Position numbers and translations under genes: made by a program
Assembly: GCF_028994805.1 (NCBI RefSeq)
Contig: NZ_JAJQQP010000015.1
Span: forward strand, 62,001-126,000
Source of the DNA: Promicromonospora iranensis
Lineage (GTDB): Bacteria; Actinomycetota; Actinomycetes; Actinomycetales; Cellulomonadaceae
Direction of reading: 5' to 3'
Length of the DNA: 64,000 nt
Shown: positions 8,485-18,746 of the stretch, in pieces
How positions within the stretch are numbered: position 1 is the stretch's first letter
How the letters are laid out: every line of letters starts with the position of its first letter
The notes under the pieces: model-generated
What the model was told of the DNA's origin: nothing
Database searches by the model: none
The model's input: the letters and a program-made list of their open reading frames with translations, nothing else

Positions 8485-8517
8485 ACCAGCAGGTGACTCA
8501 GCAGGTGACTCAGCAGG

Positions 8518-8536
8518 TGACCCAGCACCTGGGTCA
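8518..8536. terminator. Small hairpin at convergent gene ends
   Basis: TGACCCAG and CTGGGTCA pair around a CAC loop, immediately after two or three copies of CAGCAGGTGACT. It sits between the permease stop (8484) and the HAD gene stop (8534-8536). There is no U-tract, so a terminator role is tentative. Confidence 0.4.
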
Positions 8537-9223
8537 GCTCGTGAGCAGCTTGCGCAGCTCCGCCGGCGTCGCGGCGATCGCCACGGCGCCGGCGGCCTCC
8601 AGCTCGCCGGGCGCCGCGTAGCCCCAGGTCACGCCGACGGTCGGGACGCCGTGGTGGGCCGCGGCGTGCACGTCGTGCTCGCGGTCGCCCACCATGACGA
8701 TCTGTCCGACGTCGGCTCCGAGGGCCAGCGCGTGCGCTACCGCACGCTCGACGACGACCTCCTTGCCCTCCACCAGACCGGCCGCCTCACCGGCGGCGCC
8801 GTGGACGCCGTCCAGCCCGCCCTCCAGGTACTGGTCGAGCCCGAAGTGCTCCACGATCTGCCGTGCGTAGTGCTCGGGCTTGGCCGTGGCGACCAGGAGC
8901 GTCACCCCTGCCGCGCGCAGCTCCGCCAGCGCCTCCGGGAACCCGGGAACCACGGAGTTGTCGAACATGCCGTGCACCTCGAAGTCGCGGCGGTAGGCGG
9001 CGATCGCGAGGGCGGCGTCGGCGTCCGACAGGCCGATCCCGGTCATGCTCGCGCCCAGCGGCGGCCCGACGAAGGTCCGCAGGACGGTGTCGGTGGGGAC
9101 GTCGAACCCTGCGTCGGCGAACCCGACACGCAGCGAGGCGATGATGCCGGGGGCCGAGTCGGTGAGGGTGCCGTCGAGGTCGAGCAGGACGTGCGTGATG
9201 CGGCGGGGCAGCGAGAGAGTCAC
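8534..9223 (-). CDS. HAD-superfamily hydrolase (phosphoglycolate-phosphatase-like)
   Basis: The 229-residue product has the HAD motifs in order: DLDGTLTDS (about residues 15-23), VATAKPE in motif II position (about 110), a lysine-bearing segment (VEGKEVVVERA) and GDREHDVHAAAHHG (motif III/IV). A helical cap lies between motifs I and II. The pattern is that of Gph-like phosphatases acting on small phosphorylated metabolites; the substrate is not determined. The stop codon lies in the small hairpin shared with the convergent permease gene. The distance to the multicopper oxidase stop upstream is only 20 bases, so the two may be co-transcribed. Confidence 0.88.
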   Translation of the reverse strand: MTLSLPRRITHVLLDLDGTLTDSAPGIIASLRVGFADAGFDVPTDTVLRTFVGPPLGASMTGIGLSDADAALAIAAYRRDFEVHGMFDNSVVPGFPEALAELRAAGVTLLVATAKPEHYARQIVEHFGLDQYLEGGLDGVHGAAGEAAGLVEGKEVVVERAVAHALALGADVGQIVMVGDREHDVHAAAHHGVPTVGVTWGYAAPGELEAAGAVAIAATPAELRKLLTS

Positions 9224-9243
9224 CCGCCGAGCGTGCCACAGGT

Positions 9244-10749
9244 TCAGTGGTCGCCCTGGTGCCCGTCCGGGCCGTAGCCACCGGGGGCGCCTGCCTCTTG
9301 CCCTGGCTCGGCCACGACGAACTGGCCCATCATGCCGCCGTCCTCGTGCTTCAGCATGTGGCAGTGGTACATGTACGGCATATCCGGGTCGGTGTAGTCC
9401 TCGAACCGCATGAGGAGCCGGTAGTCGCGGCCGGACTCGAGGTAGACGGTGTCCTTGGGGCCTGCGAGCTCGGGCGGCGGCGGCTCACCGTCGATGCTCA
9501 GCACGCGGAACTGCACGTCGTGCACGTGGAAGGTGTGGGGGATCTGGACGGTGCTGCGCACCTCCCACACCTCGGTGCTGCCCACTTCGGCCACCTCGTC
9601 GATGCGGCCCATGTCCATCTTCTTGCCGTTGATGCTGTTCTCGTCGAGCTCGAACCGGCGGGTCTCGGTCGCGTCGGCCTCGCGCACCTCGTCGGCCCGG
9701 TCATGCTGCGACTCCTCCCACGCGGGTTCGGGCGAGGGTGCGAGCTCGTCGGCGGCCCGCAGCTCGAGCACGTCGAACGCGTCGTTGGCGCCCATCGCGA
9801 ACGGCGCCGCGACGCTGCCGAGGTCGGGTTCGGCCGAGTGCAGCCGGGTGGTCTCCCCCGGTTCCATCGTGACGACGACATCGGCGCGCTCACCGGGAGC
9901 GAGCCGGATGTCGTCGAGCCGGAGCGGGGCCTCGAGCAGGCCGCCGTCGGTGGCCACGAGATCCATCTGCCGGTCCTCGAACCCGAGCTGGTAGGTGCGC
10001 GCCGTCGACCCGTTGAGCAGGCGCAGCCGCACCCGTTCGGTGGTGACGTCCTGGTAGGCGCCCACCGTGCCGTTGGTCATGACGACGTTGCCGAGGATGC
10101 CGGGCTCACCGCCGTCGTCGGTCAGGTCGAGCTGCCCGTTCTGGTCCAGGACCTTGTCCTGCACGACGACGGGGATGTCGTCGACGCCGTAGGTGTCGGG
10201 CAGCGTGGCGGCGCGCGAGGCGTCGTCGTCCAGGAGGAACATCCCGGCGAGGCCGCGGTAGACGTGCTCCTCCGTGGTGCCGTGCGGGTGCGGGTGGTAC
10301 CAGAGGGTGGCGGCGGGCTGGTCGATCTCCCAGGTGGGGCGCCACGTGTCGCCGGGGCCGAACTCCTGGTGCGGTCCGCCGTCCATCGCGGCAGGCAGGT
10401 GCATGCCGTGCCAGTGCACGCTGGTGGGCTGGTCGAGGTTGTTGGTGACCTCGACGGCGACCCGCTCGCCGCGTTCGGCGCGCAACGTCGGTCCGAGGTA
10501 GGAGCCGTCGTAACCCCAGGTGCGGGTCTCGACGCCGGGCCGGAACTCAGTGGTGCCCTCCTGCGCGACGAGGGAGAAGACGCGCGTGCCGTCCACCATC
10601 CGCGAGGGTGCCAGCGGCGGGATCGCGAGCTCATTCGTGAACTCGGCCTCGTCGACCGAGGTGACCGATCCGGGGATGGCACTGCAGCCCGCGAGCACGA
10701 GCGACGCCGCGAGCGAGGCGGCGACGGGGGCGGCGAGGGTGCGCCTCAT
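9244..10749 (-). CDS. Lipoprotein multicopper oxidase
   Basis: The 501-residue protein begins with a lipoprotein signal peptide (SLVLAGCSA, lipidated C22). It carries the full multicopper oxidase set: HWHGMH, WYHPHPHG, HTFHVHDVQF and a C-terminal YHCHMLKHEDGGMMGQ that binds the type 1 copper. It should oxidise Cu(I) or phenolic substrates outside the membrane, as CueO/CopA-type enzymes do. ATG 10749 overlaps the stop of the preceding membrane-protein gene (ATGA). The C-terminus is glycine/histidine-rich (ends GPDGHQGDH), which could add metal binding. The open frame extends much further upstream, but that part is shadow. Confidence 0.94.
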   Translation of the reverse strand: MRRTLAAPVAASLAASLVLAGCSAIPGSVTSVDEAEFTNELAIPPLAPSRMVDGTRVFSLVAQEGTTEFRPGVETRTWGYDGSYLGPTLRAERGERVAVEVTNNLDQPTSVHWHGMHLPAAMDGGPHQEFGPGDTWRPTWEIDQPAATLWYHPHPHGTTEEHVYRGLAGMFLLDDDASRAATLPDTYGVDDIPVVVQDKVLDQNGQLDLTDDGGEPGILGNVVMTNGTVGAYQDVTTERVRLRLLNGSTARTYQLGFEDRQMDLVATDGGLLEAPLRLDDIRLAPGERADVVVTMEPGETTRLHSAEPDLGSVAAPFAMGANDAFDVLELRAADELAPSPEPAWEESQHDRADEVREADATETRRFELDENSINGKKMDMGRIDEVAEVGSTEVWEVRSTVQIPHTFHVHDVQFRVLSIDGEPPPPELAGPKDTVYLESGRDYRLLMRFEDYTDPDMPYMYHCHMLKHEDGGMMGQFVVAEPGQEAGAPGGYGPDGHQGDH

Positions 10750-11174
10750 CGGTCCGCCCCGCGATCTGCTCCGCGCAGCTGCTGCACGCCGGCCGCGGCC
10801 AGGCCGGCGAGCGCGCCCCAGAGCGCGTTCATGAGGAGCTCCGGGATGACGGTCCATGCCGCCCCGCTGGGACCGCCGAAGCCGCCGAGTGCGGGCACGA
10901 GCAGCCCGATCAGCATCACGACGAGCCCGTAGGCCACGCCAGTCAGGGTGAGGGTGACTACTGGCCGAGGTACCCGGCCGAGACCGACCACCGCGATCCA
11001 GACGGCGGCGGTGATACCGATGATGGTCAAGGCCCTGGGCGCGCCGGTGCCGAAGAGTCCGGTGAGGCCGGTCAGCGGCCAGAGCAGGGCCATGGCGGAG
11101 AGCCCGGCGACGACCGCCCACGGGATCGTCGGCCCGGGGGACGAGTTCTGGGCTGGAGGCTGTGGTGATGTCAT
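10746..11174 (-). CDS. Four-helix membrane protein of the multicopper oxidase operon
   Basis: From ATG 11174 a 142-residue protein is encoded with four hydrophobic helices (about residues 18-40, 48-66, 70-92 and 108-128) and a short charged C-terminus. I do not recognise the family. It is translationally coupled to the multicopper oxidase, so it may assist its assembly or be part of copper handling. Divergent to it, 118 bases away, lies a sensor kinase/response regulator pair that probably controls both directions. Confidence 0.75.
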   Translation of the reverse strand: MTSPQPPAQNSSPGPTIPWAVVAGLSAMALLWPLTGLTGLFGTGAPRALTIIGITAAVWIAVVGLGRVPRPVVTLTLTGVAYGLVVMLIGLLVPALGGFGGPSGAAWTVIPELLMNALWGALAGLAAAGVQQLRGADRGADR

Positions 11175-11280
11175 ACCTCGACGGTGCCCGTTGGTCGCCA
11201 TCCGCACATCGGCCCGGAATCGTCTCCTGGTGTCGCCTCCAGGCGACACCGACCCTGATGCCCTGTGGCCGGGCCCTCCG

Positions 11281-11292
11281 TAGGGTGGCAGT
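11281..11292 (+). promoter_or_regulatory. -10 element placing the transcript start at the GTG codon
   Basis: TAGGGT at 11281-11286 is a TANNNT -10 hexamer, six bases before the GTG at 11293. This spacing predicts a leaderless mRNA for the sensor kinase, with no Shine-Dalgarno sequence. The same spacing recurs before metH and before the TetR gene at 24786. Confidence 0.55.
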
Positions 11293-12435
11293 GTGTCCCA
11301 GCGCCGTGTCTCCGAGCAGAGTGCCGCACCGCGCACCGTCGACCCCCGTGTGACCGACGTCGTCCTGGCCCTGGCCATGGCGCTGGTGGTCGCTCTTGTC
11401 ATCGCCGTGGACACCGACGCCGTGCAGCGCACCGGCGCGGGCGCGTACCTGTTCGCCGCCGCGTTCGGGGCGCTGGTCCTGTTCCGGCGGACGGCGCCGC
11501 GCACCGTGCTGGTCGTCACCGTGCTGGCGGTGTTCGCCTACTACGCGCTCGGGTTCGCGCCCATCGGAATGGCCCTGCCCGCGGTGGCGGCGCTGTACTC
11601 GGCGGCGGAGATGCGGCACACCGGGTGGGCGGTCGGCGCGGGTGTCACGCTGGTCGCCGTCTCCACGTACTTCCGCGTGACCGGCAACGACACCGAGGAC
11701 CAGCTGACGCCGTACGACCTGGTCACGAACCTGGCACTGGTCGCGGCGGCGATAGCGCTCGGAGTCGCCGTCCGGCTGACGCACCAGGTGCGGGCGCACG
11801 AGGCGTGGGCCGCCGAGCAGCGGCTGCAGGCGGAGCGCCTGCGCATCGCACGCGACCTGCACGACGTCGTGGGCCACAACCTGTCGGTGATCGCCCTGCA
11901 CTCCGGTGTCGCCGCGGAGGCCGTGGGCCGGGACGACGACGCGGCCCGCGGCGCGCTGGAGCACGTGCGCGAGGCGACGTCGGGCACGTTGCGCGAGCTG
12001 CGCTCCACCGTGCGGGTGCTGCGCGGGCCCGTGGGCGGCGCCGTGGCGCCCACCGGTCTGGCGGGGGTCGACGCGCTGGCCCGGCCCGCACGGGCGGCCG
12101 GGATCACCGTCGACGTCGACCTCGACGTGCCGGACGGCGCCCTGGACGGCGCCATCGACGCGGCCGCCTACCGGGTGGTGCAGGAGTCCCTGACCAACGT
12201 GCTGCGGCATGCGGCAGCCACGCGCGTCGCGGTCCGCGCCCGGGTCGACGGCGGTCGCCTCGTGCTCCGGGTATCCGACGACGGCCGGGGCGCCGGGCCG
12301 GTCCTCGTGCCCGGCTCGGGCGTCTCGGGGATGCGCGAGCGCGTCGCCGTGCTCGGCGGCAGCCTCGCGGCCCACGACGCGCCCGACGGCGGGTTCGTCG
12401 TGGCCGCCGACCTGCCCCTGCGACTGGAGACGTGA
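11293..12435 (+). CDS. Two-component sensor histidine kinase
   Basis: This 380-residue kinase has four to five N-terminal membrane helices (about residues 20-160) and a coiled segment. The phospho-acceptor is H190 in ARDLHDVVGHNLSVI (HisKA_3). The HATPase domain shows VVQESLTNVLRHA, SDDGRGAG and GSGVSGMRERVAVLGG. The regulator follows after a 5-base gap. Being divergent from the multicopper oxidase operon, it may sense copper or envelope stress; no metal-binding motif is obvious in the sensor part. Confidence 0.92.
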   Translation: MSQRRVSEQSAAPRTVDPRVTDVVLALAMALVVALVIAVDTDAVQRTGAGAYLFAAAFGALVLFRRTAPRTVLVVTVLAVFAYYALGFAPIGMALPAVAALYSAAEMRHTGWAVGAGVTLVAVSTYFRVTGNDTEDQLTPYDLVTNLALVAAAIALGVAVRLTHQVRAHEAWAAEQRLQAERLRIARDLHDVVGHNLSVIALHSGVAAEAVGRDDDAARGALEHVREATSGTLRELRSTVRVLRGPVGGAVAPTGLAGVDALARPARAAGITVDVDLDVPDGALDGAIDAAAYRVVQESLTNVLRHAAATRVAVRARVDGGRLVLRVSDDGRGAGPVLVPGSGVSGMRERVAVLGGSLAAHDAPDGGFVVAADLPLRLET

Positions 12436-12440
12436 GGCCC

Positions 12441-13094
12441 ATGATCCGCATCGTGCTGGTGGACGACCAGGAGCTCGTGCGCGCCGGGCTGCGGGCGCTG
12501 GCCGAGAGCGAGGGCGACCTCGCCGTCGTCGGAGAGGCCGACGACGGGCGCGCCGGAGTGGCGCGCGTGCGGGAGCTGCGGCCCGACGTGGTGCTCATGG
12601 ACATCCGGATGCCGCGCCTGGACGGTCTGGCCGCCACCCGGGAGATCGTCGCCGACCCCGCGCTCGCCGACGTGCGCGTACTGATCCTGACCACGTTCGA
12701 CGAGGACGAGCACGTGTTCGAGGCCATCCGCTCCGGTGCCGCGGGCTATCTGCTCAAGGACGTCGCGCCGGCCGAGCTGCGCCGTGCCGTCCGCCTGGTC
12801 GCGGGCGGCGAGGCGCTGCTCGACCCGGGCGTGACGGCCACCGTGCTGCGCGCCGTCGCCGAGAACCCGGCGCCCCGGTCCGACGACCACCGGCTCGCAG
12901 GGCTCACCGAGCGCGAGCGCGAGGTGCTGCAGCAGCTGGGCAGAGGCCTGACGAACGACGAGATCGCCGGCGAGCTCTACCTCAGCCCGGCCACCGCACG
13001 CACCTACGTGAGCCGGCTGCTCGCCAAGCTCGGCGCGCGGGACCGTGCTGCGCTGGTGATCCTCGCCTACGAGACAGGGCTCGTCCGGCCGTGA
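12441..13094 (+). CDS. NarL/FixJ-type response regulator
   Basis: The 217-residue protein has a receiver domain with phospho-acceptor D54 in VLMDIRMP, the switch threonine in LILTTFDED and lysine in LLKDV. A C-terminal LuxR helix-turn-helix reads LTEREREVLQQLGRGLTNDEIAGELY. It is the partner of the upstream kinase (5-base gap). ATG 12441 was chosen because it begins exactly at the receiver domain. The gene ends inside a strong hairpin. Confidence 0.93.
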   Translation: MIRIVLVDDQELVRAGLRALAESEGDLAVVGEADDGRAGVARVRELRPDVVLMDIRMPRLDGLAATREIVADPALADVRVLILTTFDEDEHVFEAIRSGAAGYLLKDVAPAELRRAVRLVAGGEALLDPGVTATVLRAVAENPAPRSDDHRLAGLTEREREVLQQLGRGLTNDEIAGELYLSPATARTYVSRLLAKLGARDRAALVILAYETGLVRP

Positions 13095-13107
13095 GCCGGA
13101 CGAGCCC
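13077..13107. terminator. Hairpin terminator between convergent genes
   Basis: GGGCTCGTCCGGC (13077-13089) pairs perfectly with 13095-13107 around a CGTGA loop that contains the response-regulator stop codon. It is 20 bases from the convergent fgd stop and probably terminates both directions. Confidence 0.7.
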
Positions 13108-13127
13108 TGGGCCCTCGCCCTGGCGGG

Positions 13128-14129
13128 TCAGAGCTCCTTGAGGCGCGGCAGCACGTCCTCGCTGAACTGGGTGAGGAACCGCTCCTGGTCCTGGCCGGGG
13201 CCGTGCACCACGAGGTGGTTCAGACCGGCGTCGACGTAGGGCTTGATCATCTCGACGGCCTGCTCCGGGTCGGACGCGACGATCCAGCGCTTCGCGACCT
13301 GCTCGATCGGCAGCTCGTCGGCGAGCTGCTCCATCTCGGTGGCCGAGGTGACGCTGTGCTTCTGCTCCGGCGTGAGCGAGAGCGGCGCCCAGAACCGGGT
13401 GTTCTCCAGGGCCGTGGCGGCGTCGCGGTCGTAGGAGATCTTGATCTCGATCATCTTGTCGATGCCGTCCGCGGAGCGCTCCGCCTTGGCAGCACCCTCG
13501 GCGACGGCGGGCAGGAGCTTCTCCGTGTAGAGGTCCATGCCCTTGCCGGAGGTGCAGATGAAGCCGTCGCCGGCGCGGCCGGCGTACTTCGCGACGAGCG
13601 GGCCGCCCGCGGCGACGTAGACCGGCACCGGGTTCTCGGGCCGGTCGTAGATCTGGGCTCCGACGAGCTCGTAGTAGTCGCCCTTGAAGTCGACGCTGTC
13701 CTCGGTCCAGAGGGCTCGCATGAGCTGCACGGCCTCGCGCAGCCGCGCGAACCGCTCCTTGAACTCGGGCCACTCACGGCCCGAGACGGCGATCTCGTTC
13801 AGGGCCTCGCCCGTCCCGACGCCGAGGATCACACGGTTCTCGGTCAGCAGGGCGAGGCTCGCGAAGGTCTGCGCGATCACGGCGGGGTTGTAGCGGAACG
13901 TCGGGGTCAGCACGCTCGTGCCGAGCTGGATCCGCGAGGTGCGCTCCCCCGCTGCACCCAGCCAGGCGAGGGCCGACGGCGCATGGCCGCCCTCGTGGCG
14001 CCACGGCAGGAAGTGGTCGGAGACCATGGCGCTGTCCAGTCCCACCTCCTCCGCGCGTACTGCGAGCTCAACCAGCTCGCGCGGCCCGAACTGCTCGGCG
14101 GACGCCTTGTACCCAATCTTCAGAGTCAC
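13128..14129 (-). CDS. fgd: F420-dependent glucose-6-phosphate dehydrogenase
   Basis: The 333-residue protein matches the Mycobacterium Fgd1 pattern along its whole length: [87 protein letters not shown] and [17 protein letters not shown]. It oxidises glucose 6-phosphate and reduces coenzyme F420, the main source of F420H2 in F420-using actinobacteria, and has an LLM-type TIM barrel. Its GTG start is 10 bases downstream of the HMG-CoA lyase stop, but TAGGGT seven bases before the GTG suggests a promoter of its own. It shows that the organism makes F420. Confidence 0.95.
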   Translation of the reverse strand: MTLKIGYKASAEQFGPRELVELAVRAEEVGLDSAMVSDHFLPWRHEGGHAPSALAWLGAAGERTSRIQLGTSVLTPTFRYNPAVIAQTFASLALLTENRVILGVGTGEALNEIAVSGREWPEFKERFARLREAVQLMRALWTEDSVDFKGDYYELVGAQIYDRPENPVPVYVAAGGPLVAKYAGRAGDGFICTSGKGMDLYTEKLLPAVAEGAAKAERSADGIDKMIEIKISYDRDAATALENTRFWAPLSLTPEQKHSVTSATEMEQLADELPIEQVAKRWIVASDPEQAVEMIKPYVDAGLNHLVVHGPGQDQERFLTQFSEDVLPRLKEL

Positions 14130-14139
14130 ATCTGTGACC

Positions 14140-15093
14140 CTACGCTCGATCGCGCAGTGCCTGCAGCACCCGGCTCGGTGACGGGCGTCCCACGTGGCCC
14201 TCGAGCCAGGTCCCCGTCTCCACCAGGCGCGGCATCGACACCCCCGTGTCGATCCCGAGCCCGTCGAGCATCCAGAGCAGGTCCTCGGTGGCGAGGTTGC
14301 CCGTCGCTGACCCCGCGTACGGGCACCCGCCGAGACCGCCCGCCGACGTGTCGAACGTCGTGACCCCGTGCCGGAGCGCGGCGGCGACGTTGCCGAGCGC
14401 CTGCCCGTAGGTGTCGTGGGCGTGCAGCGCGAGGACGTCGTCCGGCAGGCCGGCGTCGTTCAGCGCGTCCAGGAGCGCCACCACGTGTCCCGGCGTCCCG
14501 ACCCCGATGGTGTCGCCGAGCGAGAGCTGCTCCGCCCCGAGGTCCATGAGCCGCTTGCCCGCCGCGACCACCTGGTCCAACGGCACGTCGCCCTCCCACG
14601 GGTCGCCGAAGCACATCGACACGTACGCCCGCACCCGCATCCCTGCCGCGCGGGCCCGCGTCGTGACCGGCTCGAACATCGCCCACTGCTCGTCCAGGGA
14701 ACGGTTCAGGTTGCGGCGAGCGAAGGTGTCGGTGGCGCTGGCGAAGACCGCGATGTGCCGCAGCCCCAGGTCGTCGGCCCGTTCGAGGCCCCGCTCGTTC
14801 GGCACGAGCACCGGCAGGTCGCGGGCCCGGTCCCCGAGCCGGTCCACCAGCGCGGCGAGCACCTCCTCGGCGTCGGCGAGCTGGGGCACCCAGCGCGGGT
14901 GCACCAGGCTCGTGGCCTCGACGTAGGGCAGGCCCGCGTCGAGCAGCCGCTCGACCAGGTCCACCTTGACCGCAGTCGGGATGATCGCCTTCTCGTTCTG
15001 CAGACCGTCGCGCGGGCCGACCTCGTAGATCGTCACCCGGTCCGGCAGGCTCGGGTCGGGCACCACCTGGGGGTGGCGGAGCTGCTCAGCCAT
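14140..15093 (-). CDS. mvaB: Hydroxymethylglutaryl-CoA lyase
   Basis: The 317-residue TIM-barrel protein has the HMGL signature: [13 protein letters not shown] near the N-terminus (R and D catalytic), [16 protein letters not shown]-like [23 protein letters not shown] (metal-binding histidines) and [15 protein letters not shown] with the flexible-loop cysteine. It cleaves 3-hydroxy-3-methylglutaryl-CoA into acetoacetate and acetyl-CoA, the last step of leucine breakdown. Its ATG lies inside the 3' end of the carboxylase alpha gene (8-base overlap), so it is the third gene of that operon. Confidence 0.95.
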   Translation of the reverse strand: MAEQLRHPQVVPDPSLPDRVTIYEVGPRDGLQNEKAIIPTAVKVDLVERLLDAGLPYVEATSLVHPRWVPQLADAEEVLAALVDRLGDRARDLPVLVPNERGLERADDLGLRHIAVFASATDTFARRNLNRSLDEQWAMFEPVTTRARAAGMRVRAYVSMCFGDPWEGDVPLDQVVAAGKRLMDLGAEQLSLGDTIGVGTPGHVVALLDALNDAGLPDDVLALHAHDTYGQALGNVAAALRHGVTTFDTSAGGLGGCPYAGSATGNLATEDLLWMLDGLGIDTGVSMPRLVETGTWLEGHVGRPSPSRVLQALRDRA

Positions 15094-17161
15094 CTGTCGC
15101 CTCCTGCTCGTCCGCCGGTCCCACCCCGAAGAGCACCTGCCGCGCCGCCACCTGGTCGCCCGCCGCGGCGCGGACCCGCACCACGCCGTCCGCCGGCGCG
15201 AGGAGCGCCACCTCCATCTTCATGGCCTCCAGCACGCCGAGCGGCTGCCCAGCGGTCACCGGGTCGCCGTCGGACACCTCGACGCGGGCGAGCGTGCCCG
15301 GCATCGCGGCGAGGACCACGCCGTCGGACACCTCGGCCGCCCCGAGGCCGGAGGCGCCCGGCCGGACGAACCGGAACGTGTGCCCGCGGGTGCTCACCTC
15401 CACCGCCCGGGGGCCGACGTCCACCGCGAACCGCGCGGTGCTGCCGTCCAGCTCCAGCAGCAGGTCCCCCGCCACTCCGTGCACGTCCCCGAGCACGTCT
15501 CCCGGCGCGTCCCCGCCCACGACCCGGCACGACGTCGGCGGCCCGCCCTCGCGGCGCACCTCGCCCCGGGCGACGCTCACCCGGAGCACCGCGTCGTCCA
15601 GCTCGACCCACGTGTCGGCGGGCGGCCCGCCGAGGCGCCACCCGTCGCCGCCGTCGGCCGTGGCCGCCGCCGCGACGGTCCAGGCCGCCGCCACCATCGC
15701 CGGGCGCGGGTCCGGGGCGGGCAACGGATGGGTGTCCAGCCACGCCGTGTGCACCTCCCCGTCGCGGAACGCGTCGGAGTCGGCAAGCGCCCGCACGAAC
15801 CCGGTGTTGGTGACCAGGCCGCCGATCGCCGTCGCGTCGAGGGCGTCGACGAGGCCGCGCCGGGCGGTCTCCCGGTCGGCGCCGCGCGCGATGACCTTGC
15901 CGACCATGGGGTCGTAGGCGGCGGGGACCACCGTGCCGTCCTCGAGGCCGGCCTCGACGCGCACGCTGTGCCCGCCGGTCGAGGCACCGCCGTCCGACGC
16001 CCCGCCGGTCGGGGCACCGCCGGTCGAGGTCCCCGGCCACCGCACCCGCGTCGCCGTCCCGGCCTGCGGCAGGAACCCGCCGAACGCGTCCTCGGCGTAG
16101 ATCCGCGCCTCGATCGCGTGGCCGTGCACCGCGACGTCGTCCTGGGTGAAGCCCAGCTCCTCGCCCGCCGCGACGCGGAGCTGCTGCGCGACGAGGTCGA
16201 TGCGGTCGCCGCGCACGGTGACCACCTCTTCGGTGACGGGGTGCTCGACCTGGAGGCGGGTGTTCATCTCGAGGAACCAGGCGTCTGCGTCGCTCGGGCC
16301 GGTCGGGCCCCCGACCTCCACCAGGAACTCCGCCGTCCCGACGCCGGTGTACCCGGCCTCGCGGGCGAGACGGACCGCCCAGGTGTGCAGTGCGTCGCGC
16401 AGGGCCGGGTCGAGGTCGGGCGCCGGCGCCTCCTCCAGGACCTTCTGGTGGCGGCGCTGGGCGGAGCAGTCGCGCTCGTGGAGGTGCAGCACGTTGCCGT
16501 GCTCGTCGGCGAGGATCTGCACCTCGACGTGCCTGCCCCGCTCGATGTAGCGCTCCAGCAGCAGGGCGTCGTCACCGAACGCGGCGGCGGCCTCACGGCC
16601 CGCGGCGGCGATCGCGGGACCGAGCTCGTCCTGCTCACGCACGATGCGCATGCCCTTGCCGCCACCGCCCGCGGCGGCCTTGACGAGGAGCGGGAAGGGA
16701 AGGTTGCCCTGAGCGGCGAACCTCCCACCGCGGACGTCGCCGAGCGACCGCAGCACGGGGACACCCGCCTTCTCGGCGATCTTCCGGGCCGTGTCCTTGC
16801 GGCCCATGGCGTCCATGGCCTCGGGCGAAGGCCCCACCCAGGTCAGTCCGGCGCCGGCGACGGCGCGCGCGAAGTCCGCCTGCTCGGACAAGAACCCGTA
16901 GCCGGGGTGGACGGCGTCGGCGCCGGTCTCCTTGGCGGCCGCGAGCAGCGCGGGGATCGACAGGTAGGACTCGGCCGCCGGCGTCGGCCCGATGCGCACG
17001 GCGACGTCGGCGGCGCGGGTGTGCAGGGCGCCGCGGTCGGCGTCGGAGTAGACGGCGACGGTGCGTAGACCGAGGCGGCGGGCGGTGCGGATGATCCGCA
17101 GGGCGATCTCGCCACGGTTGGCGATGAGGAGGGTGTGGATCGGTGCAGGCATGTCGGTCAC
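15086..17161 (-). CDS. Methylcrotonyl-CoA-type carboxylase, alpha (biotin) subunit
   Basis: The 691-residue protein has the full alpha-subunit layout: a biotin carboxylase domain (about 1-450) with [19 protein letters not shown], the ATP-grasp glycine loop [10 protein letters not shown] and [14 protein letters not shown]; a linker domain; and a C-terminal biotinyl domain with EAMKME, biotinylated lysine K648. It carboxylates biotin for transfer by the beta subunit. Pairing with HMG-CoA lyase and the adjacent beta gene points to 3-methylcrotonyl-CoA carboxylase rather than propionyl-CoA carboxylase. The GTG start overlaps the beta stop (GTGA at 17158-17161). A GGAST-like repeated linker is present near residue 385. 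Confidence 0.93.
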   Translation of the reverse strand: MTDMPAPIHTLLIANRGEIALRIIRTARRLGLRTVAVYSDADRGALHTRAADVAVRIGPTPAAESYLSIPALLAAAKETGADAVHPGYGFLSEQADFARAVAGAGLTWVGPSPEAMDAMGRKDTARKIAEKAGVPVLRSLGDVRGGRFAAQGNLPFPLLVKAAAGGGGKGMRIVREQDELGPAIAAAGREAAAAFGDDALLLERYIERGRHVEVQILADEHGNVLHLHERDCSAQRRHQKVLEEAPAPDLDPALRDALHTWAVRLAREAGYTGVGTAEFLVEVGGPTGPSDADAWFLEMNTRLQVEHPVTEEVVTVRGDRIDLVAQQLRVAAGEELGFTQDDVAVHGHAIEARIYAEDAFGGFLPQAGTATRVRWPGTSTGGAPTGGASDGGASTGGHSVRVEAGLEDGTVVPAAYDPMVGKVIARGADRETARRGLVDALDATAIGGLVTNTGFVRALADSDAFRDGEVHTAWLDTHPLPAPDPRPAMVAAAWTVAAAATADGGDGWRLGGPPADTWVELDDAVLRVSVARGEVRREGGPPTSCRVVGGDAPGDVLGDVHGVAGDLLLELDGSTARFAVDVGPRAVEVSTRGHTFRFVRPGASGLGAAEVSDGVVLAAMPGTLARVEVSDGDPVTAGQPLGVLEAMKMEVALLAPADGVVRVRAAAGDQVAARQVLFGVGPADEQEATDG

Positions 17162-18720
17162 ATCCGGAAGATGCCGTAGGACGGCTCGGTGATCGGGGCG
17201 TTGGCCGCCGCGGCGAGGCCGAGGGCCAGGACGCGGCGGGTGTCGGCGGGGTCGATCACGCCGTCGTCCCAGAGACGGGCGGTGGCGTAGTAGGGGTTGC
17301 CCTGGTTCTCGTACTGGGCGCGGATCGGGTCCTTGAAGGCCTCGACGTCCTCGGGTGCCAGGTCACGCTGCACGGTCGCCAGGACCGATGCCGCCTGCTC
17401 ACCGCCCATGACCGAGATGCGGGCGCCGGGCCACATCCAGAGGAACCGGGGGTCGTAGGCACGGCCGCTCATGCCATAGTTCCCGGCGCCGAACGAGCCG
17501 CCGAGCACCACCGTGAACCGTGGCACCGAGGTGCAGGCCACGGCGGTGACCAGCTTGGCGCCGTCCTTGGCGATGCCGCGGTGCTCGTACTCCTTGCCGA
17601 CCATGAAGCCCGCGATGTTCTGCAGGAACACGAGCGGGATGCGCCGCTGGTCGCACAGCTGGACGAAGTGGGCGCCCTTGAGCGCCGACTCGGAGAACAG
17701 GATGCCGTTGTTCGCGACGATGCCCACCTGGTAGCCGTCGATGCGGGCGAAGGCGCAGACCAGCGTCTCGCCGTACCGCGCCTTGAACTCGGTCAGCTGG
17801 GAGCCGTCGACGATGCGCCGGATCACGTCGCGCACGTCGTAGGGGGTGCGAGGGTCGGCGGGGACGTCGTACAGCCCGTCGGGATCGAGCTCCGGTTCCT
17901 CGGGCACCACCCGGTCCAGGCTGGGCACGCCGGCCCGGGTGGTGGCGATGATCTCGCGGACGATACGCAGCGCGTGCGCGTCGTCGTCGGCCAGATGGTC
18001 CGCGACGCCCGACGTGGTGGTGTGCACCAGGCCGCCGCCGAGCTCCTCCGCCGTCACGACCTCTCCCGTGGCGGCCTGCACCAGAGGGGGGCCGCCGAGG
18101 AAGATCGTGCCCTCGTCGCGCACGATGACCGCCTCGTCGCTCATCGCGGGGACGTACGCGCCGCCCGCGGTGCAGGATCCCATGACGGAGGCGACCTGCG
18201 GGATGCCCCGGGCGGACAGGTTCGCCTGGTTGTAGAAGATGCGCCCGAAGTGCTCGCGGTCCGGGAACACCTCGTCCTGCATGGGCAGGTACGCGCCGCC
18301 GGAGTCCACGAGATAGATGCACGGCAGGTGGTTCTCGGCGGCGACCTGCTGCGCGCGCAGGTGCTTCTTGACCGTCATCGGATAGTAGGTGCCGCCCTTG
18401 ACCGTCGCGTCATTCGCGACGATCACGCACTCACGCCCGGCGACCCGGCCGATGCCGGTGACGATCCCGGCGCTGGGCACCGCCCACTCGCCCCCGTACA
18501 TGTCGTACGCCGCCAGGGCGCCGATCTCCAGGAACGCGCTGCCCGGGTCGAGCAACCGGTCCACCCGGTCGCGCGCGAGCAGCTTGCCGCGAGCCGTGTG
18601 CTTCTCGCGTGCCGCGGGCGACCCGCCCTCGCGCACACGCGCCAGCCGTTCGCGCAGCTGCTCCGTGAGGGTGCGCAGATCCGTTCCAACACCAGTGTTG
18701 ATGGCCACGTGTCGCAGCAT
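17158..18720 (-). CDS. Methylcrotonyl-CoA-type carboxylase, beta (carboxyltransferase) subunit
   Basis: From ATG 18720 the product is 520 residues and covers both halves of the carboxyltransferase fold. [36 protein letters not shown] and [16 protein letters not shown] lie in the N-half. [60 protein letters not shown] and [16 protein letters not shown] lie in the C-half. These match MccB/LiuB-type subunits. It transfers carboxyl from biotin to 3-methylcrotonyl-CoA. It is first in the operon; a palindromic operator lies 8 bases before the start. GTG 18708 is an alternative start. Confidence 0.94.
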   Translation of the reverse strand: MLRHVAINTGVGTDLRTLTEQLRERLARVREGGSPAAREKHTARGKLLARDRVDRLLDPGSAFLEIGALAAYDMYGGEWAVPSAGIVTGIGRVAGRECVIVANDATVKGGTYYPMTVKKHLRAQQVAAENHLPCIYLVDSGGAYLPMQDEVFPDREHFGRIFYNQANLSARGIPQVASVMGSCTAGGAYVPAMSDEAVIVRDEGTIFLGGPPLVQAATGEVVTAEELGGGLVHTTTSGVADHLADDDAHALRIVREIIATTRAGVPSLDRVVPEEPELDPDGLYDVPADPRTPYDVRDVIRRIVDGSQLTEFKARYGETLVCAFARIDGYQVGIVANNGILFSESALKGAHFVQLCDQRRIPLVFLQNIAGFMVGKEYEHRGIAKDGAKLVTAVACTSVPRFTVVLGGSFGAGNYGMSGRAYDPRFLWMWPGARISVMGGEQAASVLATVQRDLAPEDVEAFKDPIRAQYENQGNPYYATARLWDDGVIDPADTRRVLALGLAAAANAPITEPSYGIFRM

Positions 18721-18728
18721 AGTCGGCC

Positions 18729-18746
18729 GGTTAATGATCGTTAACC
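18729..18746. promoter_or_regulatory. Palindromic operator GGTTAA-N6-TTAACC (copy 1)
   Basis: GGTTAA at 18729-18734 and TTAACC at 18741-18746 flank a 6-base spacer, eight bases upstream of the carboxylase beta start. The same palindrome with the same spacing lies upstream of the acyl-CoA dehydrogenase at 26671-26688. A TetR-family repressor is the likely binder. Confidence 0.65.

Noticed and set aside
9244-12375. A 1043-codon minus-strand open frame covering three regions
   Set aside because: Only its last 501 codons (from 10749) encode a protein, the multicopper oxidase. The remainder is the antisense of the membrane-protein and sensor-kinase genes, an effect of high GC.
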